DNA from: an uncultured Collinsella sp.
GTDB taxonomy: Bacteria; Actinomycetota; Coriobacteriia; Coriobacteriales; Coriobacteriaceae
Assembly (NCBI GenBank): GCA_900757465.1
Contig: CAAENY010000096.1
Location: 1-8,118, forward strand
Direction: 5' to 3'
Length of the DNA: 8,118 bases
A program made the translations under genes and the position numbers. The notes beneath the pieces were generated by a model. It searched no databases and was not told the DNA's origin. It worked only from the letters and a program-made list of their open reading frames with translations. Positions within the stretch are counted from its first letter, which is position 1, and each line of letters opens with the position of its first letter. This document shows, piece after piece, positions 6,528 to 8,118 of the stretch.

Positions 6528-7328
6528 CTAAGGCCGCTGGCCCATGCCACCCTCGAGGGTGACGGTCTCGCCGTTCATATACTTAAAGTCGGGGCCGCAG
6601 AGCTGAACGACCACGCGGCCGATCTCCTTCTCGACGTCGCCGTAGTGGCCTGCCGGCGGCATGTGGACGTTGGCCTTAAACGCCTCGGGATAGGCATCCT
6701 GGAAGTTCTCGAGCGCAGCAGTCCAGGCAAGCGGGCACACGATGTTGACGTTGATGCCGTCGGGGCCCCACTCGTTGGCGGCGACGCGAGTCAGACCGCG
6801 GATGCCCTCCTTGGCGGCTGCATAGCTGCACTGGCCGTAGTTGCCAAACAGACCGGCGCCCGAAGCAAAGTTGACCACGGAACCCTTGGTCTCCTTCAGG
6901 TGCGGATAGGCCTTCTGCATATACAGATAGGTGGCATACAGGCCAGAGTAGATGGCCAGGTTAAACTGGTCCATAGTGTGGTCGGCGATAGTCACACCCG
7001 AGGCGCTGGCCTGGGCGTTGTTGACGACGGCGTCGATGCGGCCGAACTCCTCAATCGCCTTGTCGATAACGTTCTGGACGACGGCCTCGTTGTCCTGACC
7101 AGCCGAGACATCGGCCTGAACAGGCAGAACCTTGACGCCGTACTCGGCCTCGAGGGATTCCTTGGCAGCCTCGAGCTTGGCGACGTTGCGGCCGGTGATG
7201 ACGAGGTTTGCGCCCTCCTTGGCAAAAGCGATATCGATGCCGTAGCCGATGGAGCCAGCGGAGCCGTCCTTAAGCGTGGCCTTGCCGCCGCCGGTGACGA
7301 TCACGGTCTTACCAGTGAAAAGTCCCAT
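6528..7328 (-). CDS. SDR family oxidoreductase, bile-acid 12-alpha-hydroxysteroid-dehydrogenase-like
   Basis: A 266-residue classical short-chain dehydrogenase/reductase, cytoplasmic and NAD(P)-dependent. Seen: the first strand TVIVTGGG at 8-15, then an inserted loop to GSIGYG at 25-30; ADVS at 72-75; NNAQ at 103-106 where NNAG is usual; catalytic S156 (in NFASGAG) and YxxxK at Y169/K173; and a C-terminal GETVTLEGGMG. The stretches NFASGAGLFGN, QCSYAAAKEGIRGL and the ending GGMGQRP match what I remember of 12-alpha-hydroxysteroid dehydrogenases from gut clostridia and Eggerthella. A bile-acid oxidoreductase is therefore the best specific guess, inferred from memory rather than a search. The ATG at 7328 has AAAGGA 6 nt upstream (7335-7340). 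The gene is monocistronic and divergent from the acidic-protein gene. A general carbonyl reductase or other steroid dehydrogenase remains possible. Confidence 0.88.
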   Translation of the reverse strand: MGLFTGKTVIVTGGGKATLKDGSAGSIGYGIDIAFAKEGANLVITGRNVAKLEAAKESLEAEYGVKVLPVQADVSAGQDNEAVVQNVIDKAIEEFGRIDAVVNNAQASASGVTIADHTMDQFNLAIYSGLYATYLYMQKAYPHLKETKGSVVNFASGAGLFGNYGQCSYAAAKEGIRGLTRVAANEWGPDGINVNIVCPLAWTAALENFQDAYPEAFKANVHMPPAGHYGDVEKEIGRVVVQLCGPDFKYMNGETVTLEGGMGQRP

Positions 7329-7622
7329 ACAAAGTCCTTTCAAATCGCGACGGGCGAACCCGCCGACTGCGCGCATCCAAATAAACGCGCCAAAAGCTGA
7401 AATGCAACTTTAGCGTGTTCAAGCGAAAATAAAAGACCACGGTAGGCGAACGGCACCACGTCGTTCGGCGAAGGGATTGTCAAGTACAAGCTGGATATAG
7501 CGACCGAGTTATTGTTATCAGATCGAGCCATCGAACACGTTTTGAAACTTTGCTGCGGCGCGCGGGATGTCGGCGCGAGACTTTATCATAGGGTGACAAA
7601 CAACGATGAGGAGCACATGCCT
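7329..7622. promoter_or_regulatory. Divergent intergenic region with a CGAACG/CGTTCG dyad
   Basis: This 294-base region should hold the promoters of the SDR and the acidic-protein gene. It contains an inverted repeat CGAACG (7447-7452) and CGTTCG (7462-7467) around a 9-nt centre, overlapping two direct copies of ACCACG (7436-7441, 7455-7460). That is an operator-like arrangement with no assigned regulator. A minus-strand TTGACA at 7478-7483 has no -10 partner at normal spacing. No gene was found here. Confidence 0.35.
7584..7589 (+). promoter_or_regulatory. Candidate -10 box for the acidic-protein gene
   Basis: TATCAT (5 of 6 to consensus), 33 bases before the ATG at 7623. The -35 region is GC-rich and unconvincing. 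Confidence 0.35.
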
Positions 7623-8118
7623 ATGACAGACGAGCTGGACCCCCAGACTCAACAGCATATTGATGATCCCGCAGACGTCGCCACAGATACTGACGCTGTG
7701 ACCTGCGATGGTACCGACGTCGACGGCCCCATCTCGGACGAAAGCGCTACGGCGGAAACCCCCGAAACAGAAAACGCCGATGAGCAAAACGACGATGCGC
7801 CCGCACAGGACGACGCCCCTGTACAGGACGACGCCCCGCAAGCAGCGGGCCCCATCGAGGTGTCTTCGGAAGAAGAGCTCGATGCCGTCATGGACTCCAT
7901 GATGGATGCTGTCAAAGCGATGAAAGACGCTGTCGCCGATGCCGATATCGATGCCGAGGAAGAGGAGGCCGCCGAGGCGGCCTCGACCTTTGTGCCCGGC
8001 GAGACTCCGGTTGCCGACCAGGGCAGCACCATGCCCTCGTTTCTGCAGCTCGAGCACCCCACGATTGGCGCCGATGCGGTCGATCCGCACGCAGCAGGCT
8101 TTTCTGTGGTCGAGGGCG
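7623..8118 (+). CDS. Partial hypothetical protein with acidic low-complexity N-terminus
   Basis: The first 165 residues of a protein that runs off the right edge; I do not recognise it. Residues 1-120 are strongly acidic and rich in Asp, Glu, Ala and Pro, with three DDAP repeats at 57-60, 63-66 and 69-72. At DNA level a 15-nt direct repeat (ACAGGACGACGCCCC) occurs at 7805-7819 and 7823-7837. A short amphipathic helix is likely at about 82-106 (SSEEELDAVMDSMMDAVKAM). No signal peptide or membrane segment is visible, so this part is probably cytoplasmic and disordered. From about 138 (PSFLQLEHPTIGADAVDPHAAGF) composition becomes more ordinary and a folded domain may begin. GAGGAG at 7608-7613 is 9 nt from the ATG at 7623 but only 3 from the ATG at 7617, so 7623 is preferred. 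Confidence 0.75.
   Translation, partial: MTDELDPQTQQHIDDPADVATDTDAVTCDGTDVDGPISDESATAETPETENADEQNDDAPAQDDAPVQDDAPQAAGPIEVSSEEELDAVMDSMMDAVKAMKDAVADADIDAEEEEAAEAASTFVPGETPVADQGSTMPSFLQLEHPTIGADAVDPHAAGFSVVEG

Noticed and set aside
6645..7400. 251-codon plus-strand open frame opposite the SDR
   Set aside because: Shadow of the SDR gene, which has a full catalytic triad and a placed ribosome binding site.
7478..7483. Perfect TTGACA on the minus strand as -35 of the SDR promoter
   Set aside because: The position 17 bases downstream reads CGTGGT, which is not a -10 box, so the promoter was not called.
7518..8090. Minus-strand open frame with hydrophobic stretches opposite the acidic protein
   Set aside because: The apparent hydrophobicity comes from reversing GAC/GAT/GCC codons; the plus frame has GAGGAG before its start and runs open to the window edge.

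Overview
The window looks like chromosomal DNA from a high-GC gut actinobacterium of the Coriobacteriia, most plausibly Collinsella or a close relative. This rests on the GC-rich codon use, the strong GAGGAG-type ribosome binding sites, an SDR resembling gut bile-acid dehydrogenases, and intergenic repeats built on a TTRGGGAC core. The genus is an inference. No rRNA, tRNA, CRISPR array, IS element or phage gene was seen.

Layout from the left. Positions 76-2230 hold a two-gene minus-strand unit: a HAD-type phosphatase followed by a PepV-like M20 metallopeptidase. Diverging from it is a plus-strand degV gene (2387-3247). A 63-bp element with perfect 17-bp inverted arms (3263-3325) separates degV from a convergent type II toxin-antitoxin operon: RelB/DinJ-like antitoxin (3652-3951) and YafQ/RelE-like toxin (3341-3649). 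The operon has a dyad operator candidate upstream and looks less GC-rich than its neighbours. Further right, still on the minus strand, are a LOG-family Rossmann gene (4066-4824) and tgt (4961-6100). A strong intrinsic terminator sits directly against the ribosome binding site of the LOG gene.

The 427-base gap between tgt and the next gene (6101-6527) is full of secondary structure. It contains the tgt -10 box, a REP-like cluster of six TTRGGGAC-type cores (6208-6342), a 99-nt imperfect palindrome (6386-6484) and a 12-bp hairpin two bases past the stop of an SDR gene (6498-6525). The SDR (6528-7328, minus) resembles bile-acid 12-alpha-hydroxysteroid dehydrogenases and has an unusual insertion in its nucleotide-binding loop. 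After a divergent intergenic region, a plus-strand gene with a very acidic, low-complexity N-terminus starts at about 7623 and runs off the right edge.

The genes do not form one pathway. They are mainly housekeeping (tRNA queuosine modification, peptide and phosphate-ester hydrolysis, fatty-acid binding) with two accessory items, the toxin-antitoxin pair and the SDR. No convincing new multi-gene system was seen. The most unusual material is the non-coding structured DNA, the attenuator-like terminator before the LOG gene and the SDR.
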